From the NCBI GenBank assembly GCA_028826165.1, contig JAPDFW010000081.1, positions 576,501 through 640,500 on the forward strand: a stretch of DNA of 64,000 nt, given 5' to 3'. Below the pieces are notes generated by a model. The model was not told the DNA's origin. It worked only from the letters and a program-made list of their open reading frames with translations, and did no database searches. The translations under genes and the position numbers were made by a program. This stretch comes from Anaeramoeba ignava. Its lineage: Eukaryota; Metamonada; Anaeramoebidae. Shown one piece after another: positions 12,601-23,400 of the stretch (positions are counted from its first letter, which is position 1; each line of letters opens with the position of its first letter).

Positions 12601-14955
12601 TTATTTTTTTTTCAACAATAAATAAAAGAAAAATAATTTAGGAGTAATTTTTTAAAATATTACAAACAAAAAGTATGTAAATAAATGAATGAATTTTATT
12701 ATTTTTTTTTTTCAAAATTTTTAAATATAATAACAAAAATATAATAACAAAAATAGAAAGAAACACCATTACATATTGCAGCCAAATTACAATCAACAAA
12801 ATCAAAGATTTTTGAAGTATTAATTGAAAATGGAGCAAAAGTTGATGAGAAGAATGTAAATTTAAGAAACACAAATTGAATAATATGAATAATATTAATA
12901 ATAATATTATTAGAATGTAAAAAAAATAAATTGATTTTAAAATTCAAGTTTATATTTAAGTTCAAATTTATATATTTATATTTTAGTATGTAATATTATT
13001 TCATTAATTAAAATGAATTAGAGAATTTACAAAAAAATCTTTTTTTTTTTTTTTTTAAAATATTTATAGGAACAAACACCTCTTCATGTTGCTTGTTTAT
13101 GCTCAGCAACAACAAAAGAAGCTTTGAAAATAATAATTGATCAAAAAAAAGATATGATTAATGCAAAAGATGTAAATAATATTTTTTTTTTATTTAAATT
13201 TTTTTAATTTAAAATTATTTGAATTTGAATTTGAATTTTAATTTAAAAAAAATAGATGGTAACTTATTAATTGAATAGAATAATTGTGTTATTTTTATTT
13301 ACTTATTTTTTATTTTTTATTTTTTTAGAAAGTATAATTTTTAATTTGAAATTTTTTTATTTTTTTTTAGAAAAATATCAACAAAAAAAATGGAAAATTT
13401 TCTAAATTAAATTTTTTTTATTATTTTTAGAAAAGCACACCATTACATTTTGCTTGTAAATTTAAACTTCCACTTGAGTTGATAAAGATTTTATTAGAAT
13501 ATGGAGCAGATATTAATTCTAAGAATGTAAATCAGAAAAATAATTAAAAATAATTAAAAAAAAATTAAAAATAAATTAAAATTAAAAATAAAAATTAAAA
13601 ATAAATTTGAATTAAAAATAAATTTGAATTAAAGGATGTAAAAAGAATGAAAACAACTAAAACAAAGCAAAGCAAAATTAAAACAATAAAACATAAAACA
13701 AAATAATAAAACAAAATAATGAAACAGGATGTAAATTTATTTATATTTATTTATATTTATTTATTTTGATTTTAATTTATTTATTTATTTTGTAAATTGT
13801 TTTTAATATTGTTTTTGATATTGCTTTTGATATTTTTACTAAAAGGATAAAATACCAATGGATGTAGCAAGTCCCGAAATCAAAGAATTTCTGTCACAAA
13901 TCCAACAAAATCCATCCAAAAAACCCGAAATAATCAAACAAAACGAAAACATACAAGAAAAAAAAGACGAACCCAAAAAAATAGAAGCAAAAAAACCAAT
14001 AAAAAATATAATCCAAGAAATCGAACCATCAGATTCAGAAACCTCATCAACGGACGATGAGTTAGGAACAGTAGTATTAACAAAACGGGATACAGTAAAA
14101 GAAGAATCGATAATACAAAAACAAGATGATCCAAACAGTGTACTTGATTATCCGATCATGAAAATCGACAAAGAGATAGAGTTTGAGCAGCTAGATTTCG
14201 TGAAGTTCATCGCAAGAGGATCTTTCAAAGAAGTTTTCAAGGGGCTTTGGCTAGGATTAGAGGTTGCATTGATGAAACTTTTATGTTCTGGAAACCTGTC
14301 AGAATCAGAGTTGCGAGAATTTAAGTCTGAATTATCTCTTCTAAGCCAACTAGCACATCCAAACATTGTACAATTTTACGGCGCATGTACAAAGGAGCCG
14401 AACTTATGCATTGTTACTGAGTTTTGTCATGGCGGAACATTACTTGATTATCTTCAATCCGATGCAGAAATCACTCGCAAACATCAATATGAGATCGCCC
14501 TGGATATTGTGCGCGGTATATACTATCTCCACGCCAACAAAATTGTCCATCGCGATCTGAAGACTCCGAATATCTTACTCGATCGTCATGGCGATGCTAA
14601 GATTGCTGACTTTGGTTTATCAAAAACTGTCAACGCTGCTAGAACTCATTTGAATACTCTTGTTGGTACTTTTAATTGGATGGCTCCAGAGGTCATGTAT
14701 GGCCAGAACTATTCCTTTCCTGCTGATATATATGCACTCGCTATTATTTTGTGGGAAATTTCTACTAGAAAAATCCCTTTTGAAGGCATAAGTGCTGCTA
14801 ATTTAACAAAAATGATTGCAATAGAGAAAAAAAGACTTCCTCTTCCTCAAGATGGTATCTTTAATTCTTTGATTGAAAAATGTTGGGACCAGGATCCAAA
14901 TAAAAGACCTACTATTAAGGAAGTATTAATGAAATTGCAACGTATTAAAGTTTGA
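9639..14955 (+). CDS. Ankyrin-repeat TKL-type protein kinase assembled from 13 long exons and 22 single-codon microexons
   Basis: 780-aa model. Long exons: 9639-9749, 10433-10528, 10726-10821, 11032-11118, 11201-11296, 11496-11591, 11802-11894, 12099-12194, 12426-12524, 12757-12855, 13070-13171, 13431-13526, 13846-14955. Two 3-nt exons sit in every gap except 11119-11200. All junctions are GT-AG and phase 0. Residues 40-430 are ankyrin repeats (TPLHFAC, GADVNAK-type). An Asp/Glu/Lys-rich linker follows, then a TKL kinase domain (about 530-780) with HRDLKTPN (Asp648), DFGLSK (Asp666) and WMAPE. The glycine loop is ARGSFKEVFKG, and the beta-3 strand reads VALMKLL, so Met554 occupies the usual Lys position. 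This resembles the ankyrin-TKL signalling kinases of amoebae; its target is unknown. Confidence 0.9.
9905..10245. repeat. ATAAAT array in first intron of ankyrin-kinase gene
   Basis: A near-perfect AAATAT hexamer run fills most of the 526-nt intron 9750-10275. This is the only long intron of the gene; the others are 57-115 nt. Confidence 0.9.
10276..10365 (+). other. Microexon pair 1: AAG (10276-10278) and AAT (10363-10365)
   Basis: TTTAG|AAG|GTGAAA and ATTAG|AAT|GTATAT. They add Lys and Asn between the first exon and GDTPLH, giving N-K-N-G-D-T, a standard ankyrin linker. Confidence 0.8.
10586..10658 (+). other. Microexon pair 2: AAT (10586-10588) and TTT (10656-10658)
   Basis: AAAAG|AAT|GTAAAA and ATTAG|TTT|GTAAAA. 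The linker becomes AKN-N-F-QSTSLH. The three introns are 57, 67 and 67 nt. Confidence 0.8.
10889..10970 (+). other. Microexon pair 3: CAA (10889-10891) and AAT (10968-10970)
   Basis: TTTAG|CAA|GTTTGT and AATAG|AAT|GTATTA. The linker becomes LKD-Q-N-GNTPLH, a textbook ankyrin junction and one of the clearest cases. Confidence 0.85.
11361..11430 (+). other. Microexon pair 4: AAT (11361-11363) and GAT (11428-11430)
   Basis: TTTAG|AAT|GTAATT and TAAAG|GAT|GTAAAT. The linker becomes AKN-N-D-NRTPLH. The introns are 64, 64 and 65 nt. Confidence 0.85.
11661..11741 (+). other. Microexon pair 5: ACT (11661-11663) and CAT (11739-11741)
   Basis: TTTAG|ACT|GTAATT and AATAG|CAT|GTAAAT. The linker becomes IPD-T-H-LSTPFH, matching the family length. 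Confidence 0.8.
11954..12023 (+). other. Microexon pair 6: GTT (11954-11956) and AAT (12021-12023)
   Basis: ATCAG|GTT|GTAAAT and AAAAG|AAT|GTAATT. The linker becomes LKD-V-N-DNTPLH. Confidence 0.82.
12265..12334 (+). other. Microexon pair 7: TCT (12265-12267) and AAT (12332-12334)
   Basis: AAAAG|TCT|GTAATA and TTTAG|AAT|GTTTGT. The linker becomes SKN-S-N-QEAPIH. Confidence 0.8.
12593..12676 (+). other. Microexon pair 8: AAT (12593-12595) and TAT (12674-12676)
   Basis: AATAG|AAT|GTATTT and AAAAG|TAT|GTAAAT. The linker becomes AKN-N-Y-KETPLH. Confidence 0.85.
12914..12989 (+). other. Microexon pair 9: AAT (12914-12916) and TAT (12987-12989)
   Basis: ATTAG|AAT|GTAAAA and TTTAG|TAT|GTAATA. The linker becomes EKN-N-Y-EQTPLH, the same two residues as the previous pair. 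Confidence 0.85.
13256..13331 (+). other. Microexon pair 10: ATG (13256-13258) and AAA (13329-13331)
   Basis: AATAG|ATG|GTAACT and TTTAG|AAA|GTATAA. The linker becomes AKD-M-K-KSTPLH. The following intron contains a decoy acceptor at 13369-13370; using it would run into a stop. Confidence 0.75.
13635..13730 (+). other. Microexon pair 11: GAT (13635-13637) and GAT (13728-13730)
   Basis: TAAAG|GAT|GTAAAA and AACAG|GAT|GTAAAT. The linker becomes SKN-D-D-DKIPMDVA, leading into the last, degenerate ankyrin repeat on the kinase exon. Confidence 0.8.
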
Positions 14956-15526
14956 TTCTCTTTTTTTTTGGATCCTTATTTCAAAACAAAATCAAAACAA
15001 AATCAAATCAAAATTAAATCAAATTTAAATTAAATCAAATTAAATTTAATCAAATTAAATTCAAATTAAAATCAAAATTAAATTCAAATCAAATTTAAAT
15101 CAAAACAAAATTTAATTAATTTAAATTCAAATTAAATTTAATCAAAATCAAATCGAATTAAAATTTAATTTCTTTTTTTTTCCTATTCTTTTTTTTAATT
15201 CAAACTTTCAAAAATAAAATCAAATTTAAAATCAAAATTAAAATCAAATTTAAAATCAAATTTAAAATTTAAATTTGTTTTTCTTTTTCTTTTTATTTTT
15301 CTTTTTCTTTTTATCATTTTGTAAATTGAAATTTTTTTTATTTTGTTCCAAAAAAATTTTTGTATTTTGAAAATGAAAAAAGTGGAACAAAGAAAATAAA
15401 AGAAAAGAAAAGAAAAGAAAGAAAGAAAAACGAAAATTTCCAAAAATCAAAAAATGAATAAAGAAAAAAATGGATCATGAATTATAAAAATTAATGGATT
15501 CCATTTGGATTAATTCCTCTCATTAT
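14956..15526. other. Convergent intergenic spacer
   Basis: Between the 3' ends of the ankyrin-kinase and Ariadne genes. 14985-15170 is built of AAATCAAATTAAA-like words. The rest is poly-A/T with AAAAG runs. No gene seen. Confidence 0.7.
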
Positions 15527-18500
15527 TTAAATCATACCAGAATCAACTCGATCATATAAACCATTAATCTTTTTATTAGCAATTCTGGTCATATTAACAA
15601 CTTGTGCTTTATCAATTTTTTCAATTGGTCTTTCCAAAAGTTCACTTAAATCTTCAGTTGTTTTTTCAAGATCTTCTTGAACAAACTCAAATAAAGCTTT
15701 TCCTTTAGAATTATCTTGAAGATAATAAGCAAAAACATAACTAAACATTAAAGTTGCTCGGCACTTAAAATTCATTTTGAAATTTAAAATTATAATTAAA
15801 ATTCATTTTGAAATTTAAAATTATAATTAAAATTAAAAATTAAAATTAAAATTTAAATTTAAATTAAAATTAAAATTAAAATTAAAATTAAAATTAAAAT
15901 TAAAATTAAAATTCATTTTGAAATTTAAAATTAAAATTAAAAATTTAAATTAAAACGAAAATTAAAATTAAAATTTAAATTAAAAAAAGTGGAATAAAAA
16001 TTAAAAAAAGTGGAATAAAAATTCTTTTTAATTTTTTTCTTACTTCACAAACTACATTTGTTGCTTCTCGCATAAATTCTACATCAATATAAGAAACAGT
16101 TGATGATTTCAACATTTGATCTGATTTTGCTTTCACTTTCTTTCGAAGTTCTTGTTCAAATTGAAGTGATTTCTGATGATTTTGAAAACGATGAAAATAA
16201 TGAAGATATCTCTATAAAAATTGTTTTAAAAAAAAAAAAGAAAGAAAAAAATGATTTAAAAAATTTTTTTTTGGAATTCGGGAAAAAAAAAATATTAAAA
16301 AAAATTTTTTACTTCTAATGCTTTCTTTGAATTATCAACACTTGGATCTGCTTTTTTTGGATCATATCTAGTGCAACTATAATAATTTGTTCCATGTAAA
16401 TTCCAATCACCTTAAAATTAAAATTCATTTTAAAATTAAAATTAAAATTCATTTTGAAATTAAAATTAAAATTCATTTTAAAATTAAAATTAAATCGGAT
16501 AAAAAATTAAAATTAAAATTAAATTTGAAATTAAAATTAAAATTAAAATTAAAATTAAAATTCATTTGAAATTAAAATTAAAATTAAAATTAAAATTCAT
16601 TTTGAAATTAAAATTAAAATTCATTTTGAAATTTAAAATTAAAATCGGATAAAAAATTAAAATTAAAATTCATTTTGAAAATTAAAATTCATTTTGAAAT
16701 TAAAATTATAATTAAAAATTAAAATCGGATAAAAAATTAAAATTAAAATTAAAATTAAAATTCATTTTGAAATTAAAATTAAAATTCATTTTGAAATTTA
16801 AAATTAAAATTAAAATTAAAATTCATTTTGAAATTAAAATTAAAATCGGATAAAAAATTAAAATTAAAATTCATTTTGAAATTAAAATTCATTTTGAAAT
16901 TTAAAATTAAAATTAAAATTCATTTTGAAATTAAAATTAAAATTCATTTTGAAATTAAAATTAAAATTAAAATTCATTTTGAAAATTAAAATTAAAATTA
17001 AAATTCATTTTGAAATTAAAATTAAAATTCATTTTGAAATTAAAATTAAAATTAAAATTCATTTTGAAAATTAAAATTAAAATTAAAATTTTACCTAAAC
17101 AAACCCAACAAAATTCATGACGACATTTTCTACAAGTCATATGACTAAATAATATTAAAAATTAAAAATAAAATTAAATTTAAAATTAAAATTTAAAATT
17201 AAAATTTAAATTGAAAAAAAATCTTTACTTGCAACCTCCATTTTTTTCAATAACTGATCCACATTTGGGACATGGTTTTGTATTTGTTAAAAGCCAATTA
17301 TAAGTTTCTGAATCATCTTTACACTAATTCCAAAAAAATAAAATTACAAAAAAATTTAAAAAATAAAATTTTTCAAAAAAGAAAAAAAAGGTGAAAAATT
17401 GGATTCCAACCTTTTTCTTCCAAGAAACAAGTTGTTCGCAAGTAGCAGGAGAATGAGCTTCTTGACCACATTTGAAACTATAAGAAAATAAGATGAACCA
17501 AAATGGATGTAAATGAAAAAAGAGATAAAATAGCTTACCAAAAACGATGACCACAAGAACATTGAACATTTGTACCTCTAGTAATCATTGATTCATCGAC
17601 AGCTTTCTCACATCCTGGAGCAGGACACCATTTAACATCAGGGTTGTCTTCAACGAAAGACTTAGCCACAAACCATCTTTTCAAAGGAAAAAAGTCGAAA
17701 TCAGTTTCAATTTAAATGAGGAAATTAAAATTTATACAAATATTTTTGAAATTGTTTCTTGTCAAGAAACCTCTTCATTGCTTGTTCATCCACAATTTCA
17801 TTGCATTTAAATCCTGGACATTTAATTTTTGAGACCTGTTGATATCAAACAATTTTTTAGTGATGAAAAATTTCAATCAAAAAATTATGTTGGAAAATCG
17901 CAGTTAAATTAAATCAATTTTGAATAGAATTAATTAATTAATTAAAAGAATTAAAAGAATTAAAAGAATTAAAAATTTTGAGTTAATAAATTGTGATTGA
18001 ATTTTAATAAGAAATAAAGTTGATTAATCACATCTCCATCTTTGATTTTAGTTGAGAGATGTTCTTTCCAACAAGAAGGACAAAATGAATGTCGACATTT
18101 CAAAGCAAAAGCATCTTTTAAATCGAATTCATCGTAACAAATTTCGCATACATTACTTAAAGGTGTATATTTTTGAGTAATAACTAATTTCAAAATGAAT
18201 TTCAAAATGAATTTCAAAATGAATTTTAATTTTAAATTTCAAAATGAATTTTTGATTTTTATCCGATTTTAATTTTATAAATGAATTTTAATTTTAATTT
18301 CAAAATGAATTTTAATTTTAATTTTAATTTTAATTTTAATTTTAATTTCAATTATAATTCCAATTTTAATTTTAATTTCAAAATGAATTTTTAATTTTAA
18401 TTTGAATTTTAATTTTAATTTTAATTTTAATTTTAATTTTAATTTTAATTTTAATTTTAATTTTAATTTTAATTTTAATTTCAAAATGAATTTTAATTTT

Positions 18501-20180
18501 AATTTTAATTTTAATTTTAATTTCAAAATGAATTTTAATTTTAATTTTAATTTGAATTTTAATTTTAAATTTAATTTTAATTTTAATTTCAAAATGAATT
18601 TTAATTTTAATTTGAATTTTATTTTGATTTTTATCCGATTTTAATTTTGATTTTAATTTTAATTTGAATTTTAATTTTAATTTTAATTTAAATTTTAATT
18701 TTAATTTGAATTTTATTTTTAATTTTAATTTTAATTTTTTATCCGATTTTAATTTTAATTTTAATTTTAATTTGAATTTTAATTTCAAATTGAATTTTAA
18801 TTTCAAAATGAATTTTAATTTGAATTTTAATTTTAATTTTAATTTTAATTTTAATTTTAATTTGAATTTTAATTTCAAAATGAATTATAATTTTAATTTT
18901 AAGTTACAAACCATCGGAAGGATTAACTTTAGCTTCTTTATATACTTTGTTTTTATCTGTTACCATTTGTTCTTGTAATTTTTGTTCATTCCATCTAAAA
19001 TGTCTTAATAATACTCCAGCTACATTTCGATTAATTTGAAAAAGTTCTGCAATATTATCAATTTTTCGTGCTTGTTGTTTCATAATTGTTTTCTTTTAAT
19101 TTCAAAATGAATTTTAATTTTAATTTTAATTTTAATTATAATTTTAATTTCAAAATGAATTTTAATTATAATTTTAATTTCAAAATGAATTTTAATTATA
19201 ATTTTAATTTCAAAATGAATTTTAATTTTAATTTTAATTTTAATTTTAATTTTAATTTTAATTTTAATTTTAATTTCAATTTTAATTTCAATTTCAATTT
19301 TAATTTCAATTTTAATTTTAATTTGAATTTTAATTTCAATTTTAATTTTAAATTTCAAAATTAATTTGAATTTTAATTTTAATTTTAATTTTAATTCCAA
19401 ATTTAATTTTGAATTTTAATTTTAATTTTAATTTTAATTTAAATTTTAATTTTAATTTTAATTTTAATTTTAATTTCAAAATGAATTTCAAAATGAATTT
19501 CAAAATGAATTCCAAAATGAATTTCAAAATGAATTTTAAAATGAATTTTAAGAAGGAAAATAACTTTATCTAAAGATTTAACAGGAGCTTTAGAGTCTTG
19601 AGACATTTCAAGATCAAAACCAATTTCACCAAAATTTTCATTTGGATTATCTTCAAAATTTGAATTACTTTCATCTTCAGTATCTTTTTCATCTTCAGTA
19701 TCTTTTTCATCATCAGAATCTTTTTGAATTTTACTTCTTTTAGTGATTTCCAATTCATTTTCACTTATAGAATCTTCTGTGATTGATTCATTGGATGTTT
19801 CAGTATCTGTTTGTTCATCAGATTCAACTTTTGAAGGTTGTTTTGTTGGACTTGTTGGTTTTTGAGTTTCAAATGTATTTTGTTCTTGCGCTACAAATGA
19901 TTCCTGAAGAATTTCAATCATGGATAATGCACTTTCCAAACTTTTTGAGGAAGAATATTGATACAAATATGAATATTTAATTATAAGTTATTGATTTTTA
20001 TTTTTAATTTTTATTTTTTTATTTAATTTTTTAAGTTAAATTTTTTAAGTTAATTTAATTTTTTAAATAAAAAGAAATTAACTCAGAATTTCCAGAAATT
20101 TCAAGTGCATTTTGTGCTAATTGAGGATCAAATCCCATTCCAATTAATTGTTCAAGAAAAATTGAATTTATTTCAGACAT
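15527..20180 (-). CDS. Ariadne-type RBR E3 ubiquitin ligase with N-terminal UBA
   Basis: 585-aa model from 12 phase-consistent exons: 20083-20180, 19565-19940, 18912-19092, 18032-18183, 17738-17835, 17539-17676, 17411-17477, 17229-17323, 17095-17144, 16313-16410, 16044-16211, 15527-15763. It transfers ubiquitin through a RING-HECT hybrid mechanism. Residues 3-45 form a UBA ([20 protein letters not shown]). An acidic Ser/Glu/Asp-rich stretch reaches about 155. The Ariadne helices include [16 protein letters not shown]1 begins CEIC near 230, the IBR carries CGHRFCFKCG, and RING2 is [17 protein letters not shown] with predicted catalytic Cys401. The Ariadne domain ([21 protein letters not shown]) ends the protein. 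It sits next to a large deubiquitinase. Family confidence is very high. Confidence 0.95.
16411..17094. repeat. Composite intron repeat: AAAATT with ATTCATTTTGAAATT and ATCGGATAAAAAATT inserts
   Basis: This Ariadne intron alternates AAAATTA runs with two recurring words, TTCATTTTGAAATT (over ten copies) and AATCGGATAAAAAATT (near 16495, 16645, 16725, 16847). Confidence 0.85.
18184..18911. repeat. Composite intron repeat, same words in inverse orientation
   Basis: This Ariadne intron contains TTTCAAAATGAATTTT and TTTTTATCCGATTTT, the reverse complements of the words at 16411-17094, within TTTTAA hexamers. Confidence 0.85.
19093..19564. repeat. Hexamer intron repeat with TTTCAAAATGAATTTTAATT words
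   Basis: Ariadne intron of TTTTAA units. Three tandem copies of a roughly 36-bp compound unit lie near 19100-19220, and TTCAAAATGAA words recur at 19480-19550. Confidence 0.85.
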
Positions 20181-20420
20181 TTTTTATGTAATTTGTTTTT
20201 TATTTTGTTTTAAAAAAAAGGAAAAAAATGAAAAAAAAAAAATGAATAAAAAATTTTTTTAATTTAATTTGATTTGATTTTTTTAAAATTGATTTTTATT
20301 TTGTTTTTGTTTTCAAAATTTCGGAAAAAAAAAAAATAATTGAGATCCTTCTTTTTAAAGAAAAAAGAAAAAAAGAAAAAAGAAAAAGAAAAAGAAAAAG
20401 AAAAGAAAAAATTTTAAAAA

Positions 20421-23400
20421 TCATTTGCGAAAATAAGATTGAAAACGAGAAACAATTGATAAAATCTCTTGATCAGATACTTTCTCAACTATCCAATTTA
20501 AAGAATAAGGATCTTTTAAATGAGAAATAAAAGAAGAATGCCATTGTGAATTTTGACTGTTTGTTAACAAAATATTTTCCAAAAAAAGAACTAAATGTTT
20601 AAAAGGTTGAAAATCTGTTTTTGATTTGAAAAGATATAATTTTTCAATATTTGCGTAGCAAAAAGTATACATTTCACTAACAAAAGCGGTTGCTTGTTCA
20701 TCCGAAATTTCATGAGCAATTTTTGTGTTTAAATTCAAAATGAAGTTGTTATTCTTTTTGGATTGAATTAAGTCAGAATTCGATCCAATTATTCTTTTAA
20801 CAAATAATTGAACAAACTGTCTTTGTTTGACAATGCTTGTCCATATTTCCTGGTTCTGGTCTGTGTTGATAATCATTGCCAAGAAACCAGAGAAGTGGTT
20901 TTGTGCTTCTATTGAAGAAACTGAGTCTGCAAGTAATAAAAGAATCAATTTGATTGATAAATCAAGAGGATCAATTTTCTGGGTTGTTTGCTGAGTATTT
21001 TCTGTTTTTTCCTGGGTATTTTGTGTTTTTGGAATTTGAAGAGGATCATCTTCGATTGTTTTTTGATTTTTTTCTTTTTCTAAATTTTCTTTTTGTAAAT
21101 TTTCTTTTTCGGAATTTTCTTTTTCGGAATTTTTTTCATTATTCAAATTTTCATTCCAAGTTGTGATCAAGTCGAGAATCAAATCGCTAGCAAATTCACG
21201 ATATTCTGGAAGCTCGAAAATACCCACATTGACTGGAAAACGGTCTTTAATTGATCGTTCTTCGAATTCTTGCAATTCTTTGATACTTTTTTCATGGAAA
21301 ACGCAAAGATGATTTGCAAGCGGAACAAACAAATGGGGATCAAAAGAGATCAAGACTTGCGCTACTTTGAGAACTAGTTTAGATGTCTCGGGATTGATGT
21401 TGCGGATGGCGTTGAGACTGTCGAAAATTGCGAAGAGAAAATCTTGGTTGTTTTGGAATTCTGTTTTTGGATCGACATTTTGAGAGATAAAAGAGAAGAT
21501 TTTTTGGAACAAAAACAAGCCAGAACTGACAATCTCAAGCATAGCTTGGGGAAGCTCGTCAGGATCCATTTGGACCCGTGATTGGAATTGGTTGGAAGTC
21601 TGCTCGAGAATTTTCTTGGCATGTTCCGCAACGGAATCCTTAAGGATTGAAAGTAAATTTTTTGAAACGCTCAAAAGAAGTGAAGCATCGTTTTTGTCTT
21701 TAATCAGCATATTGAGGTATTTGATGATGTTTTTGGGGGATTTCTTGAAGTAATCCTGGATCATCGGAGAGTATTTGTTGATTGAATTTGTGCGGTATTG
21801 TTTCTTCTGCTCGGCAAGAAGCTCGCAAATGAGCGAAATATAAAAATCCACATTTGGATATAATTTTGTATTTATAAAAAGTGAATTTGTTGCCCAGATG
21901 AAGGAGAATTCTGTCTCAAGAGAGTCGAGGAAGTTCTGGTAGCGCTTTGCGCATTCATAGGCAAGATGATAGTATGAAGATAGTGATGATTGATTGTAGG
22001 CTATGTGATAGTCCTCCGAATTTGTGCTGATGAAAAAAACATTGAACGTTGTCATCCGCTCTTCGGGAACAATGAGCTTGCTCAGATGCTCGGGCTTCAG
22101 CATGAAACAAGTCTCGAAAAGCAGCAGCATCTGCTTCTTGTTGAGATCGCAAGTCAGATGGTAGTGATCAATGTGAATAAATAGTTCCCAAAAAACGTCG
22201 AAACGATCGAAAAAAATATTCAGGAAATTCTCGTTCGAAACAAATATTTTTCGGAGAAGATCGAAGAAAGATTGGAGACGGAAAAAGTCTGAAGAGAACC
22301 AGTCGTTTTTTGAGCCAAGAGGCTTTTCACCAACAGAGCGAGTGCGATAAGTGTCGTAGATGATCTGCGGAATGAGATCTGTGAGATTGATAACGAGATC
22401 AGTGCGTTCCTGGAGAATTTGATCCGCATTTTTTGCGCAATTTTCGAGATAATCGCCAAACATATACATCTCGAGCATCACAGTGGCAAATTCGTGAGCA
22501 GAAGAGCACTCGTTATCGACGAGCCAAGAATACAGCCACTTTCCTGTGTTTTGCAGGATCCAGTCTTGCACGTATTTTCGTGTGGACGAGAGCTCGCGCA
22601 AATATTGGAAAAGAATCCGCGCAGTTTCAGTAAAACGCAGGTTTTGATTGACAACCTTGAGAATGCCGTCCATGATATAGTCAAGGCGCGAGGCGAATTC
22701 GTTGTCGTGAACATCGATAATCTCGGACAAAATCACGAGATACTTGCCGAGTGAAGTGTAATGTCTTGAGTGGATTTCCATCAGAAGAAAGTCGCAGATA
22801 TCGCACAGAAGCTTGTTGTATCCGAAGCAGACATGCTTGAGTATTCGCGCAGACACGTCTGGGTTGATTCCTTCCGAGATGATTTTTTTGTAGAACACAG
22901 GGTTCGTCAACGAGTTGAAATCAAGTGCTGGAAGAATCAACGGTTCGTCGTCTGTTTGGATCATTGTTGGTGGTTGGATCCATTCTTTTTCGGTCTTTTT
23001 TTGAAGTGCACTTATGTCGAAGTTGAGGATGTTCTCCTTGATTTTCTCCTCATTTTGTTTATTTTTTTCATCTTTTTCATTTTTTTCATCTTTTTCATCT
23101 TTTTCATTTTTTTCCAGATCCAAATCCAAGTTGATGTTTTCTAACGGATTTTGCGAAATGTTTTTTTCGTCCTTATTTTCGGTTATTTTTAGGTTCAAGT
23201 TTTCTGGCAAAATTTGAGTTGCCTTTTCAATTGCGCAATACATGACTAGTTTTTCTATTGTTTCCGCAATTTTGGAGAATTGTTGTATGCGGTAGTTTTC
23301 TTTTTCTGTCATATAAGGATCGATTTCATGGAAATCCTGGTTATTTTTGATAATTTTTTCTCGGAAAGGAGAGTCTTCTCCGAGATAAAGATCGACAAGT

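Noticed and set aside
13371-13430. Acceptor at 13369-13370 as start of the last full ankyrin exon
   Set aside because: Reading from it in phase 0 meets a TAG just before 13431, whereas the acceptor at 13429-13430 gives KSTPLHFAC directly.
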